Of a DNA stretch of 64,000 bases, positions 18,231-25,998 are shown one piece after another. Below the pieces are notes generated by a model. The model saw only the letters and a program-made list of their open reading frames with translations. It was not told the DNA's origin and searched no databases. A program made the translations under genes and the position numbers. Location of the stretch: positions 1,173,925 through 1,237,924 of the forward strand of contig OX638322.1 in assembly GCA_951812575.1 (NCBI GenBank). The letters are read 5' to 3'. The DNA is from Candidatus Binatia bacterium (lineage in GTDB: Bacteria > Desulfobacterota > Binatia > Bin18). The stretch's first letter is position 1, and each line of letters opens with the position of its first letter.

Positions 18231-18306
18231 TCCTCGGTAGCTCAATCGGCAGAGCAATCGGCTGTTAACCGATGGGTTGTTGGTTCGAGTCCAACCCGAG
18301 GAGCCA
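18231..18306 (+). tRNA. tRNA-Asn (GTT)
   Basis: The acceptor TCCTCGG pairs with CCGAGGA, then G and encoded CCA. The D-arm is GCTC...GAGC; the anticodon stem-loop ATCGG-CTGTTAA-CCGAT gives anticodon GTT; the T-loop is GGTTCGAGTCC. It sits 7 bp after the second recR repeat, at the right edge of the inserted block. Confidence 0.96.
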
Positions 18307-18345
18307 ACTTCTGACTGTCCAATCTGGCGACTCGTCAGCGAACGT

Positions 18346-18376
18346 AAGACCCCGAGGGCTGACCCCTCGGGGTCTT
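18346..18376 (+). terminator. terminator hairpin after tRNA-Asn
   Basis: AAGACCCCGAGGG and CCCCTCGGGGTCTT form a strong GC-rich stem with a short CTGA-type loop, followed by TTGTCGT. The weak T-run makes efficiency uncertain. Confidence 0.65.
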
Positions 18377-18506
18377 GTCGTATCTACCGTGTTTTCAAGG
18401 AGTTTCGCCCTCTCCTACATGCTCCTCGATTCTCCGGTTCGCAAATTCGACCTGGGGTCGCGTGTGTGCTAACCTGAGGCCGATTTTTCAACGAGAGAGG
18501 ATTGTC

Positions 18507-18803
18507 ATGAAGTTTGCTATGACCGTTGCGGCTGTTGCCGCGTTGCTGTTGATCGCCACGCAGGGCGCGAACGCCGACGAAGTGAATGGGCAGATGTGTC
18601 AGGACGAATTCAACGACCGCAGTCCTGCTAGGAATACGTGTATTCAGGTGGAGGTCAGGCATGCGGGAGGTGACAGATGTAGGCTAAGGGGCCGTTGCGA
18701 GAACAGGGGCGGGAGGCACCAGGACACGGAAATAACTGTGCGTTATGACCATCTCTACAGATTGAACAATTGCAATGGCAAGTTTAAAGACGGGTCTTGC
18801 TGA
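18507..18803 (+). CDS. small secreted six-cysteine protein, possibly CVNH-like lectin
   Basis: It is 98 residues from ATG 18507, preceded by GAGAGAGG. The signal peptide ends at ANA-DE (about residue 23). The mature part has six cysteines (QMCQ, NTCI, DRCR, GRCE, NNCN, GSC), enough for three disulfides. The pattern CENRGGRHQDTEITV... then LNNCNGKF resembles the Cys / T-x-I-x-L / N-x-N-G-x-L layout of cyanovirin-N homology domains, which bind mannose-rich glycans. That assignment is tentative. The longer frame starting at 18375 is not preferred because it spoils the signal peptide. Its 3' end overlaps the minus-strand gene at 18784. Confidence 0.55.
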   Translation: MKFAMTVAAVAALLLIATQGANADEVNGQMCQDEFNDRSPARNTCIQVEVRHAGGDRCRLRGRCENRGGRHQDTEITVRYDHLYRLNNCNGKFKDGSC

Positions 18804-19089
18804 CGAAAACCGCAAAGGTGACCGCTAGCCTGCCCTGAATTTTCCTTCTACCGTTTCTAACGGGGGTTCGAGGGGGTTTCCCCTCGCCAGCCTCGATGGG
18901 CCATGAAGTGGCCCCAAGAGTAGGCTGGCTTAGTTTCTGGATCGTTACGATTTCTAGGGTGTGTTTCTCGTAGCGAAACACAAAATCGTCACCGTAGCGC
19001 ACGCGAATGGGAGCGGGAATTTGCGCTTCTAGCGTCTGAAAGGCCCGATCACAGACCTCTATCGTCTCTCGGAATATAGTCTCACTCAT
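18784..19089 (-). CDS. uncharacterised small protein (101 aa)
   Basis: Starting at MSETIFRETIEVCDRAFQTL, the first 60 residues look like an alpha-beta domain (RVRYGDDFVFRYEKHTLEIV). The remainder is basic, low in structure, and ends in overlap with the six-cysteine gene. The upstream extension of the frame to 19266 is a repeat-derived, unlikely leader (it contains the AAAGCAGAAATCCAG-type repeat near 19190). It may be a 3'-truncated or frameshifted gene. No function assigned. Confidence 0.35.
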   Translation of the reverse strand: MSETIFRETIEVCDRAFQTLEAQIPAPIRVRYGDDFVFRYEKHTLEIVTIQKLSQPTLGATSWPIEAGEGKPPRTPVRNGRRKIQGRLAVTFAVFVSKTRL

Positions 19090-19294
19090 AAAAGAACCTC
19101 GCCATACTTGGCTTGAAACATCTACCTTCTCCAGCCAAATGGCCATCTTCAGGGGCATGGCCGCGTGTGGCCGCCCGTCATGCCTGCGAAAGCAGAAATC
19201 CAGGTTCTCCGCCGCCGGATAGGCCCTTCGACTTCGCTCCGCTCCGCCCTTCATTACGGTTGCCATGACCAGTCTGACTAGCTAATATGACGCC

Positions 19295-19624
19295 GTGGCG
19301 CTCACCTATTCAATCTACGAAGCAAAGGCGCGGTTTTCCGAGGTCATTCGGCAAGTGCGCGAAGGCAAGACCGTCACGGTCTCGTATCGAGGAGAACCAG
19401 TGGCAGAAATCCACTCGATCCGGGAGCGGCGCAAGCCGACGCTCGACGAGCGGTTGAAGGACCTCGAACGTAGCGGCTCCCTGGTTCGTTCGGCCCTCCC
19501 GAGGAGGACGTTCGAGCCGGTTGAACGACGGCCCGGCGCACTATCGAGGTTTCTCGCAGAGCGCGCCGAGAGGGAGGGGGGGAGAAGACTGTCCCGTTTT
19601 TACTGGTCAGAATTTTCAAACTGA
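19295..19624 (+). CDS. Phd/YefM-family antitoxin without its toxin
   Basis: It starts at GTG 19295 (MALTYSIYEAKARFSEVIRQ), the classical Phd/YefM DNA-binding N-terminus, continuing VREGKTVTVSYRGEPVAEI. The middle linker ends in RRPGALSRFLAERAE, the usual end of such antitoxins. The last 20 or so residues (GGRRLSRFYWSEFSN) look unrelated, suggesting a frameshift or junction. A PIN-domain VapC normally follows directly; none is present before the GH28 gene. This is probably a degraded toxin-antitoxin remnant. Confidence 0.75.
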   Translation: MALTYSIYEAKARFSEVIRQVREGKTVTVSYRGEPVAEIHSIRERRKPTLDERLKDLERSGSLVRSALPRRTFEPVERRPGALSRFLAERAEREGGRRLSRFYWSEFSN

Positions 19625-19702
19625 GACACTACCTCATGCATCCATGCACGATTCGGGCAAGCTGGCCGCTACGGCTAATTCGTGAGACCCAGGAGATACC
19701 GA

Positions 19703-22513
19703 ATGCCACCGAAAGACCCACACTCCTTAAAGAGATGCCTGCTTATCTTGTCGATCTCCTTGTTCAGTTTTGCCAATGTCGCGTTCGCAGAACCGACGCA
19801 CCTGGTGGTCAATGATTCTCCAAACGCAGACGATTGGTCTATTCAGGACCGTTTGGTTGTTGGGCAGAAACTGTACGGAGATCGCGATTATGTTGGCGTG
19901 GCGGTCCCAAAGGTATTGCGCGGAGTGCCGTGGATAAGACCTGCGAATGATTCGAAGCGCTCCTCTCATTCCCCAGTCGCAACGTTTGAAGTAACGGTTG
20001 ATTCCCGAGTTTTTGTCGCCTGGGATCAAAGACTGCCGCCGGCGACCTCATGGATTGGTTCTTGGACCTCCACCGACGGAAAATTGGGCACGTCCGAGGG
20101 CAATCACTATGAACTGTATTACAAGGATTATGCAGAGGGTGACGAAGTAGAGTTGCATCCCCTGAACTTCTCGAACTCAAGCAGCATGTACCTGACTTTC
20201 GTGCGACCAAAAGTCATTTCTGACCTCCATGTTTATGACTCACCGCACGCAAGCGATTGGTCAGTTGAAGGGCGTTTGCAAACGGGTCAAGACAAGTATC
20301 ATGGACGAACCGCCGAGTCATTCTTCGATGACCGCATCGGCTCCGTTCCCGATGACCTGGCAGATTCGGAGTGGATCAAGCCCCATGTGGATTCGAATGC
20401 ATACTCCGAGCCAACCCTCGCACGATTTGAAGTCAATGTGGATTGTCAAATTTGGGTCGCCTGGGACCGCACCCAAGCGACGCCAACTTGGTTGCAAGAC
20501 GCTGGCTGGGGCTCAAAAAACCTGGCGCTTAATCACGGAGATTACACTTTTTTTGTCAGAACATACACCGCTGGTGATGAGGTAAATTTGGGTCCCGCAT
20601 CCGCCAACGGCGACATGTATCTCACTGTGGCGAAGCCATTATCACAACTGAACAGATCTGTCATCACATCGTTAGTTGTCAATGACACCGCCAACATGGC
20701 GGATTGGAGTCTGCAGAATGGCCTGACCGTTGGTGATCGCCTGTACGGCGATCGGGAATACAGACTTAGAACACTGCCGGATCGCTTGTACCAACTGCCG
20801 TGGATAAGACCTGCGAATGATTCCAAAGGCTCATCGCTGACGGATTTGGCGAACTTCCAGGTGACACAGGATTCGACGATCTTTATCGCCTGGGATCACC
20901 GCCGAACACGACCGCAGTGGCTTTCATCGGAATATACCGATACCGATTTGTACATGGATCTAAAGCCAGAGGAGCACCACTATCACATCTACGCAAAAGA
21001 CGTTTCTGCTGGTGACACAGTGACGTTAGGCCCGATTGGACATACGAGCGGGGTTTCAATGTACATTCCAATTGTAGAGCCAGCATTCCTAAAGCCGCTC
21101 GATGATCCGTGGGTGATCGTGGACGGATTGAAAGACTACATTGCGGAGACGGAGCCGACCTTTCCGAGTAATACGTGTAACATTGAAGACTTTGGAGCAG
21201 TCGAGCACGACACGCCAGTCTCTGCCAACATCACGGCGAACACCAATGCGTTCAAGGCTGCAATTGAACATTGCGCAAATCTTGGGGGCGGGCAAGTCGT
21301 CGTGCCTGGAGGCGACTACTTTACTGGACCGATAGAGCTAAAAAGCAATATTAATCTTCACGTGAGTGACGGTGGTAGGATACACTTTACAGAGAACCCA
21401 AATGCCTACTTGCCGGTCACGTTGGCGCGGTTCGAAGGCCTCGAGTTGATGAATTTTCGCCCACTCATTTCAGCAAACGGTGTGGAAAACATCGGCATCA
21501 CAGGTTCCGGAGATGCAGTGATCGACGGGCGTTACAGCCACGGCTGGGATGATTGGTTTTCAAAGGAATCATCAGCTAAGACCCATTTGGAGTCGTTGAG
21601 CGATAGCCATACCCGCGCACGGGACCGGATATTTGGTGGCATTGTGGCAAACGGAGACTCGGACAAAGTGTCTTGGCTTCGGCCACACATGTTTCAGGTG
21701 ATCAATACGAAAAATATTGTCGTGAAAGACATTCAATTGGAAAACTCGCCCATGTATTTCATCAATCCGATTCTGTGTCAAAACCTGAATATCGAAAACA
21801 TCACAATCACAGGACACGGGCACAATAACGACGGTATTGATCCCGGATCATGCGAGTACATCTATATACGAAATTCCACACTCGATACGGGGGATGATAA
21901 CATTGCAGTTAAATCAGGCGCTGACGAAGACGGACGCCGTATCGGTCACGCGACCAATAGTGTGGTCATAGAAAACATGGATATGGCCGATGGCCATGGC
22001 GCCGTGGTCCTTGGCAGCGAAATCGCGGCCGGAGTACGTAACGTGTATGCACAAAACATCAAGGCCGGTGTAACAGAGGGAGGCCATACACCAGAGAGTG
22101 AAAACCTTTTGCGAATAAAGTCCAACTCGCAGCGAGGAGGCGTCATTGAGCGAATTTATGTTCGTAACACCGACCCGGCGCACTATTACATCGGGCAGCT
22201 CAGTCAGTCCGCGTTGCGGATAAATAAGCTGTACTCAAACGACGGTAGCGACACCGATGGAGACTATCCGCCGGTAGTTCGTAATGTTACATTGGAGGAT
22301 GTCCACATCGATAGGGTCGACAACGTGCTGTACCTGCGTGAACTGCCGAACGATCCGGACCCTGGCTTTAAGTCGGAAGTTTGGAACATTCAGTTCAAGA
22401 ACAGCACAATTGACCATGTGGACAGTTCCAAAGAGTGCGATGTGAATAGCGACAAGGGGTGGACGCTAACGAACGTCACTATAGAAGGCAGGGACGGATG
22501 TGCCTCCCACTAA
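19703..22513 (+). CDS. secreted GH28-type polygalacturonase with three N-terminal beta-sandwich repeats
   Basis: It is 936 residues from ATG 19703 (after AGGAGAT); signal peptide to about residue 30 (FANVAFA-EP). Three similar modules of about 140 residues follow, starting LVVNDSPNADDWSIQ, LHVYDSPHASDWSVEG and LVVNDTANMADWSLQ, each with an F-x-V-(T/N)-x-D-(S/C) strand and an AWD motif. From about 492 comes a right-handed beta-helix (CNIEDFGAVEHDTP). GH28 catalytic signatures are visible: HNNDGID (about 707-713, the usual NTD being NND here), GDDN (Asp 731/732), GHG (His 765) and RIK (804-806). It probably hydrolyses galacturonan or a related acidic polymer outside the cell. GC is lower than the neighbours. 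No pectate transporter is adjacent. Confidence 0.85.
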   Translation: MPPKDPHSLKRCLLILSISLFSFANVAFAEPTHLVVNDSPNADDWSIQDRLVVGQKLYGDRDYVGVAVPKVLRGVPWIRPANDSKRSSHSPVATFEVTVDSRVFVAWDQRLPPATSWIGSWTSTDGKLGTSEGNHYELYYKDYAEGDEVELHPLNFSNSSSMYLTFVRPKVISDLHVYDSPHASDWSVEGRLQTGQDKYHGRTAESFFDDRIGSVPDDLADSEWIKPHVDSNAYSEPTLARFEVNVDCQIWVAWDRTQATPTWLQDAGWGSKNLALNHGDYTFFVRTYTAGDEVNLGPASANGDMYLTVAKPLSQLNRSVITSLVVNDTANMADWSLQNGLTVGDRLYGDREYRLRTLPDRLYQLPWIRPANDSKGSSLTDLANFQVTQDSTIFIAWDHRRTRPQWLSSEYTDTDLYMDLKPEEHHYHIYAKDVSAGDTVTLGPIGHTSGVSMYIPIVEPAFLKPLDDPWVIVDGLKDYIAETEPTFPSNTCNIEDFGAVEHDTPVSANITANTNAFKAAIEHCANLGGGQVVVPGGDYFTGPIELKSNINLHVSDGGRIHFTENPNAYLPVTLARFEGLELMNFRPLISANGVENIGITGSGDAVIDGRYSHGWDDWFSKESSAKTHLESLSDSHTRARDRIFGGIVANGDSDKVSWLRPHMFQVINTKNIVVKDIQLENSPMYFINPILCQNLNIENITITGHGHNNDGIDPGSCEYIYIRNSTLDTGDDNIAVKSGADEDGRRIGHATNSVVIENMDMADGHGAVVLGSEIAAGVRNVYAQNIKAGVTEGGHTPESENLLRIKSNSQRGGVIERIYVRNTDPAHYYIGQLSQSALRINKLYSNDGSDTDGDYPPVVRNVTLEDVHIDRVDNVLYLRELPNDPDPGFKSEVWNIQFKNSTIDHVDSSKECDVNSDKGWTLTNVTIEGRDGCASH

Positions 22514-22527
22514 TCGTAGCGGCAACC

Positions 22528-22683
22528 TTAACGCAGCAACCCATAGTCTTTTCTCCTGGGTTGGTGTAGGCGCTTGGCGCGTAACGAGTATAAGAGCCAT
22601 AGACAAATGAGCAGAAACAGTGTCAGGAACCGTATTGCTATTTCCTGGGTCGGCTTTGAGGGCGGCGTGACCCGGTTTGCATA
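22528..22683 (-). pseudogene. 3' remnant of a membrane-anchored protein
   Basis: On the minus strand, an open frame without a start encodes about 50 residues ending in a hydrophobic helix (IAIRFLTLFLLICLWLLYSL) and a basic tail with RAKR. It stops at 22528. Its upstream side runs straight into the FKBP fragment, so it looks like the C-terminal stub of a gene cut by rearrangement. Family unknown. Confidence 0.35.
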
Positions 22684-22698
22684 CGTCTGGAGAAGGGG

Positions 22699-22844
22699 TC
22701 AGCTGATCTCGACGAGCTGAAGATCAAACGTCAGGTCCTTGCCCGCCAGAGGATGATTAGCATCGAGCGTGACGGTCGAGTCGGACAGCCCAAGGACTGA
22801 GACCGCTATCGATTGGCCATTTTTCTGCTTGATTTGGAGGCGCT
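22699..22844 (-). pseudogene. FKBP-type prolyl isomerase, 3' fragment
   Basis: This is about 92% identical by eye to the 3' end of the intact FKBP gene (24828-24973). It encodes only the last 47 or so residues, up to the same stop codon. Homology ends abruptly at the shared CGCT. It lies left of the partial VOC copy, the reverse of the order of the intact genes. Confidence 0.8.
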
Positions 22845-22964
22845 TTGTTCATGGGACCTCCCTTGACTGTGACTAGGAAGATGATGATTTTAGCTACTCT
22901 GCGGCGCGGGCTGCCACCTCGTTTCGGGTTGCCACGCGCTACACCGCCCCGCGCGAGCCGCCGC

Positions 22965-23324
22965 TCAGACTTCGACGAGCTCGAGAATGATGCCGTCCGG
23001 ATCCCGGAAGCAGCAGAACTTGAAGTCGCCGAAGCCGGGGAAGTGCGGCGTCTGCGGGGGCGAGAGAGACGCCCCGCCCTTGTCCTTTAGATCGCCGTAG
23101 GCCGTGTCGATGTCGCCGACTTTGAGCGCGATGCGCCCGATCCCGTTGTTGCTGCACTCGGGTCCTGCGTGATGGAAGTAGATCGTGCGGATTCCACCCC
23201 GCTTACCCCGTCCCGACCCCATCCAACGCAGCTTCCGTATCCCTCCGGTTCCCCGAATCACTGGCGCAGCGCCTGGGTTGGCGACAATGGCCGCCTCCAT
23301 GGCTTGTCGATTTGCTTCCGACAT
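22965..23324 (-). pseudogene. chimeric ORF: RelE/HigB-like toxin fragment fused to VOC C-terminus
   Basis: The frame can be read from about 23374 (no start codon) as VFFTKTYERAVRKLMSEANR, then GTGGIRKLRWMGSGRGKRGG and IRTIYFHH, the hallmark of RelE/HigB-type mRNA interferases (P-G-TGG-RK-R-W, GKRGG-R). At about 23162 it switches in frame to ECSNNGIGRIALKVGDID and ends as the VOC protein of 24266-24718. The toxin lacks its start and C-terminal residues, and the VOC lacks its first half. It is a recombination product and probably non-functional, but it is an open, translatable 119-residue frame from ATG 23324. Confidence 0.8.
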
Positions 23325-23375
23325 GAGCTTGCGTACCGCTCGCTCATACGTCTTGGTGAAGAAGACCGGCCGGGC

Positions 23376-23768
23376 TTACAGCAGCGACACCCCCTCAAGC
23401 CGTGCGGCCTTCTGGTCGAAGGTGTACAGCGGCTGGGCTCCGGACCGTTCGGCCGCCGCCAGGATCATCAGGTCGGAAAATCCAGGGCCACTCGCCCGAT
23501 ACCGGAACACCGCCCGGGCGACATCGTTGGCCTCCTCGATCACCAGACCCTCGGTTGCCACGAGTTCTTCCACTATCGTTGCAATCCGGTCACGAGAAAA
23601 ACCATAGGCCCGTTCCAGCACCCAGACGAGTTCAACCATCACCTCACGGCAGATGTAGCCGGGCCGTTCGCCCGTGAGCGATTCCAGGAGCGCGCGGGCG
23701 GCGTCGGCTTGCTGTACATCGTCGCGGACCAGATAGCGCACGAGGACGTTGGTGTCGAGTGCGATCAT
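23376..23768 (-). CDS. vapC: VapC-family PIN-domain ribonuclease toxin
   Basis: This is a 130-residue PIN domain. Acidic residues of the Mg2+ site are in place: MIALDTNVLVRYLV (Asp5), REVMVELVWVLE (Glu), SGPGFSDLMILAAAE (Asp) and LYTFDQKAARL (Asp). VapC toxins cleave tRNA or rRNA. The start overlaps the antitoxin stop by 4 bp, a standard toxin-antitoxin arrangement. The 3' end abuts the truncated RelE-like frame. Confidence 0.92.
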   Translation of the reverse strand: MIALDTNVLVRYLVRDDVQQADAARALLESLTGERPGYICREVMVELVWVLERAYGFSRDRIATIVEELVATEGLVIEEANDVARAVFRYRASGPGFSDLMILAAAERSGAQPLYTFDQKAARLEGVSLL

Positions 23769-23998
23769 CCCTCACATGCCCCGTCGGCTACAGCCTGCTC
23801 CATTTCCTCCAACGTGACGGCGGAACCGTCATGCCGCAGGGCGCCGAACAGCCGGCTGATGGGACGCACGGGCAGAAGGCGCACCTCGCCGTCGGTGATG
23901 ACGTAGCGAACCCGGTCCCCAGCTTGCAGGCCGAGTGACTCCCGAACAGGCTTGGGCAGTGTCGTTTGGCCCTTCTTCGTAACGGAGGATTCAATCAT
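23765..23998 (-). CDS. vapB: AbrB/SpoVT-type antitoxin of the VapC toxin
   Basis: It is 77 residues from ATG 23998 (MIESSVTKKGQTTLPKPVRE), a swapped-hairpin AbrB DNA-binding fold (SLGLQAGDRVRYVI). The C-terminal tail (SAVTLEEMEQAVADGA) should wrap the toxin. The longer frame to 24049 runs through an AT-rich operator-like region and lacks a good start. It would neutralise VapC and repress the pair. Confidence 0.9.
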   Translation of the reverse strand: MIESSVTKKGQTTLPKPVRESLGLQAGDRVRYVITDGEVRLLPVRPISRLFGALRHDGSAVTLEEMEQAVADGACEG

Positions 23999-24025
23999 GA
24001 CTATGCTCCTAATGCCTTTTAATAT

Positions 24026-24050
24026 ATTGATTTGCCTTACTAAAATCAAT
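24026..24050 (-). promoter_or_regulatory. inverted repeat upstream of vapB, probable operator
   Basis: ATTGATTT and AAATCAAT form a perfect 8-bp inverted repeat with a 9-bp spacer, inside an AT-rich stretch (TTTTAATATATTG) that stands out in this GC-rich region. It lies 28 bp upstream of the antitoxin start, the expected place for autoregulation. Confidence 0.55.
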
Positions 24051-24265
24051 TAAGAAAGGATTATTGACTATATGTCATACCTTCATGAACCTTCATCAGC
24101 CGGTGACCGAACACGCGTTGTCGGTGGGCGAGTTTGTTCGCCAAGACAGCCATATCGCAACCCTGGTCGCGCTCGACCCACTGTATGATTTTAGCTACTC
24201 TGCGGCGCGGGCGGCCACCTCGTTTTGAGTTGCCAGGCGCTGCGCCGCCCCGCGCAAGCCGCCGC
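24051..24265. other. intergenic segment with a short open fragment
   Basis: A plus-strand frame from ATG 24085 runs 47 codons (MNLHQPVTEHALSVGEFVRQ...) to a stop near 24228. It might be the 5' stub of a broken gene. From 24185 onwards the sequence is duplicated at 22884-23162, including the VOC 3' flank. Confidence 0.3.
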
Positions 24266-24718
24266 TCAGACTTCGACGAGCTCGAGAACGATGCCGTCCG
24301 GATCCCGGAAGCAGCAGAACTTGAAGTCGCCGAAGCCGGGGAAGTGCAGCGTCTGCGGGGGCGAGAGAAACGCCACGCCCTTGTCCTTTAGATCGCCGTA
24401 GGCCGTGTCGATGTCGCCGACTTTGAGCGCGATGCGCCCGATCCCGTTGTTGCTGCACTCGGGGTAAGGCCGGCCCGTCGTCGCGGGCTCGATCCATTGC
24501 TCGACGTCGATGAGCAGCGCATCCTCGTCGTCACCGAGGCGTATGAGCGCCCAGCGCATGCGACCGTTCCCTTCGTAGCCAAAACCCCTGGCGATGATGG
24601 GATCGTCGGTTGTGACCTCACCGTAGACCACGGAAAAGCCCAGCACGTCGCAGTAAAACGCGAGCGTTCTGTCCAGATCCTCTACCACGATGTTGACGTG
24701 AAATATTCCCTGCAGCAT
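24266..24718 (-). CDS. VOC-family (glyoxalase/dioxygenase-like) protein
   Basis: It is 150 residues from ATG 24718 (MLQGIFHVNIVVEDLDRTLA), preceded by AGAGGAGG. Two beta-alpha-beta-beta-beta modules are visible, the second starting NNGIGRIALKVGDIDTAYGD and ending FCCFRDPDGIVLELVEV with the metal-ligand Glu. His7 and Glu near 148 are candidate metal ligands; the expected His in module 2 (position of RIAL) is absent. Substrate unknown. A 3' half copy sits at 22965-23162 in a chimeric frame. Confidence 0.88.
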   Translation of the reverse strand: MLQGIFHVNIVVEDLDRTLAFYCDVLGFSVVYGEVTTDDPIIARGFGYEGNGRMRWALIRLGDDEDALLIDVEQWIEPATTGRPYPECSNNGIGRIALKVGDIDTAYGDLKDKGVAFLSPPQTLHFPGFGDFKFCCFRDPDGIVLELVEV

Positions 24719-24827
24719 GGCTTGCCTCCTCTTTCGTTGATAATGGCCGCGGCGCACGCCTGCCAGAGCGCCTATCCGCTCACGGACGTGGCGGATGCGG
24801 GCGACTTGCGTTCGTCTGGAGGAGGGG

Positions 24828-25256
24828 TCAGCTGATCTCGACGAGTTGCAGATCAAACGTCAGGTCTTTGCCCGCCAGAGGGTGGTTGGCATCGAGCCTG
24901 ACGGTCGAGTCGGACAGCCCAAGGACTGAGACCGCTATCGATTGGCCGTTTTTCTGATTGATTTGGAGACGCTGGCCAACTTTCAGTTTGACGCTATCCG
25001 GAAATTGATTGCGCCGGACCTCGGTGGTCATCTCGTCCCGATGGGGACCGTAGGCTTCCGCAGCCGGAACGAGGACGGTCTTTGATTCCTGGGGACGCAT
25101 CCCAATGACGGCCTGCTCAACCCCGTGGAGCACCTGGCCTTTGCCAATGGTAAATTGCAAGGTCTCACGCTCCACGGAGGAGTCGAAGACTGACCCATCG
25201 TCGAGTCTGCCGGTATATTGAACGCGGACGGTATCCCCGTCCTTTGCCCTAATCAT
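24828..25256 (-). CDS. FKBP-type peptidyl-prolyl isomerase (SlyD-like)
   Basis: This 142-residue protein has GDTVRVQYTGRLDDGSVFDS (FKBP core), IGKGQVLHGVEQAVIGM, and an insert-in-flap chaperone domain (about 66-125), then HPLAGKDLTFDLQLVEI, as in SlyD. The histidine-rich metal-binding tail of E. coli SlyD is missing. It catalyses proline isomerisation and assists folding in the cytoplasm. Its 3' end is duplicated as a fragment at 22699-22844. Confidence 0.92.
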   Translation of the reverse strand: MIRAKDGDTVRVQYTGRLDDGSVFDSSVERETLQFTIGKGQVLHGVEQAVIGMRPQESKTVLVPAAEAYGPHRDEMTTEVRRNQFPDSVKLKVGQRLQINQKNGQSIAVSVLGLSDSTVRLDANHPLAGKDLTFDLQLVEIS

Positions 25257-25292
25257 GGGACTCCTCCTGAGAAGCTAAGCGCCGCTTTCCTT

Positions 25293-25347
25293 GAAGAGTA
25301 AACGTGTCCTCCAAAAACATGCAGATGCTGGACACGTTTACTCTTTC
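25293..25347. repeat. 55-bp palindromic element, copy 3 (FKBP-RRM gap)
   Basis: The arms GAAGAGTAAACGTGTCC and GGACACGTTTACTCTTTC enclose the core TCCAAAAACATGCAGATGCT, in the orientation opposite to copies 1 and 2. It fills the gap and abuts the stop codon of the RRM gene. Confidence 0.88.
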
Positions 25348-25637
25348 TACCAATTGCGGTCGCCGCCATCCCTCCTCGGGCCTCGTGAGCGTTCTCTTTG
25401 CGGCCGGGCTTCGTTGACGGTCAACGGCCGCCCTTGCAGTTCATTGCCGTTCAGGCGCTCTATTGCCGCTTGCGCTTCCTCTTGATTTTCCATTTCAACA
25501 AAGCCAAACCCCCGCGATTTTCCAGAGAACCGATCAGTAATGATATTGACCGATGTCACTGCGCCTGATTCACTGAAGAGGGCTTCGAGCTCTTCCTGCG
25601 TGGTACCGAAGGGAAGATTACCAACAAAGATTTTCAT
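25347..25637 (-). CDS. RRM-type RNA-binding protein
   Basis: It is 96 residues from ATG 25637, an RNA recognition motif with RNP2 (KIFVGNLPFG) and RNP1 (SRGFGFVEM), followed by a short Arg/Gly-rich tail (RSRGPRRDGGDRNW). Such single-RRM proteins in bacteria (cyanobacterial Rbp type) are often induced by cold and bind mRNA. A long 5' region (25638-25998) with a hairpin near 25679-25713 may be a regulated leader. Confidence 0.93.
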   Translation of the reverse strand: MKIFVGNLPFGTTQEELEALFSESGAVTSVNIITDRFSGKSRGFGFVEMENQEEAQAAIERLNGNELQGRPLTVNEARPQRERSRGPRRDGGDRNW

Positions 25638-25678
25638 ACTATTCCTTTCTAGGGGAGGAGGTCCTCCTGAAACGTACA

Positions 25679-25713
25679 AAGCCCTGAGAACCATATGAGA
25701 AGGTCCCCAGGGC
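25679..25713 (-). other. hairpin in the leader of the RRM gene
   Basis: AAGCCCTG and CAGGGCTT pair, with an additional inner GGACC/GGTTCT match around CATATG. It lies 42-76 bp upstream of the RRM start in the transcribed direction. It could be a terminator for something upstream or a leader structure. No known riboswitch family is recognised. Confidence 0.35.
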
Positions 25714-25998
25714 TTATGATCGTGCGAACCAGCTCAACTCGACAGGGGAGCAACTGTCTCCGCTCCCTTTCTTCCTGATAGAACTGTATTGCTTTTTCGC
25801 GTTGAACGCAACCGTGCGAACGGCGGCTCGTGTCTCACACGAAAATTTCTCCCTCCTCTCGCACTCCCACCGGAAACGAACGGTGCCGCGTTCGGCGTGA
25901 TCCCGTCGCGTTACCACTCAGGGCGTGCTTCCATCTTTCCGGTAACTCTTTTACAGTGAAGGTGTATTACTCTGATGTCGAGCGGAGGAGCACACACG
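25714..25998. other. divergent intergenic region, RRM gene and ABM gene
   Basis: No coding segment is supported in these 285 bp. Promoters for both directions should lie here. A TTTACA...TATTAC pair about 30-50 bp upstream of the ABM start is a weak candidate. GGAGG precedes the ABM ATG. Confidence 0.35.
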
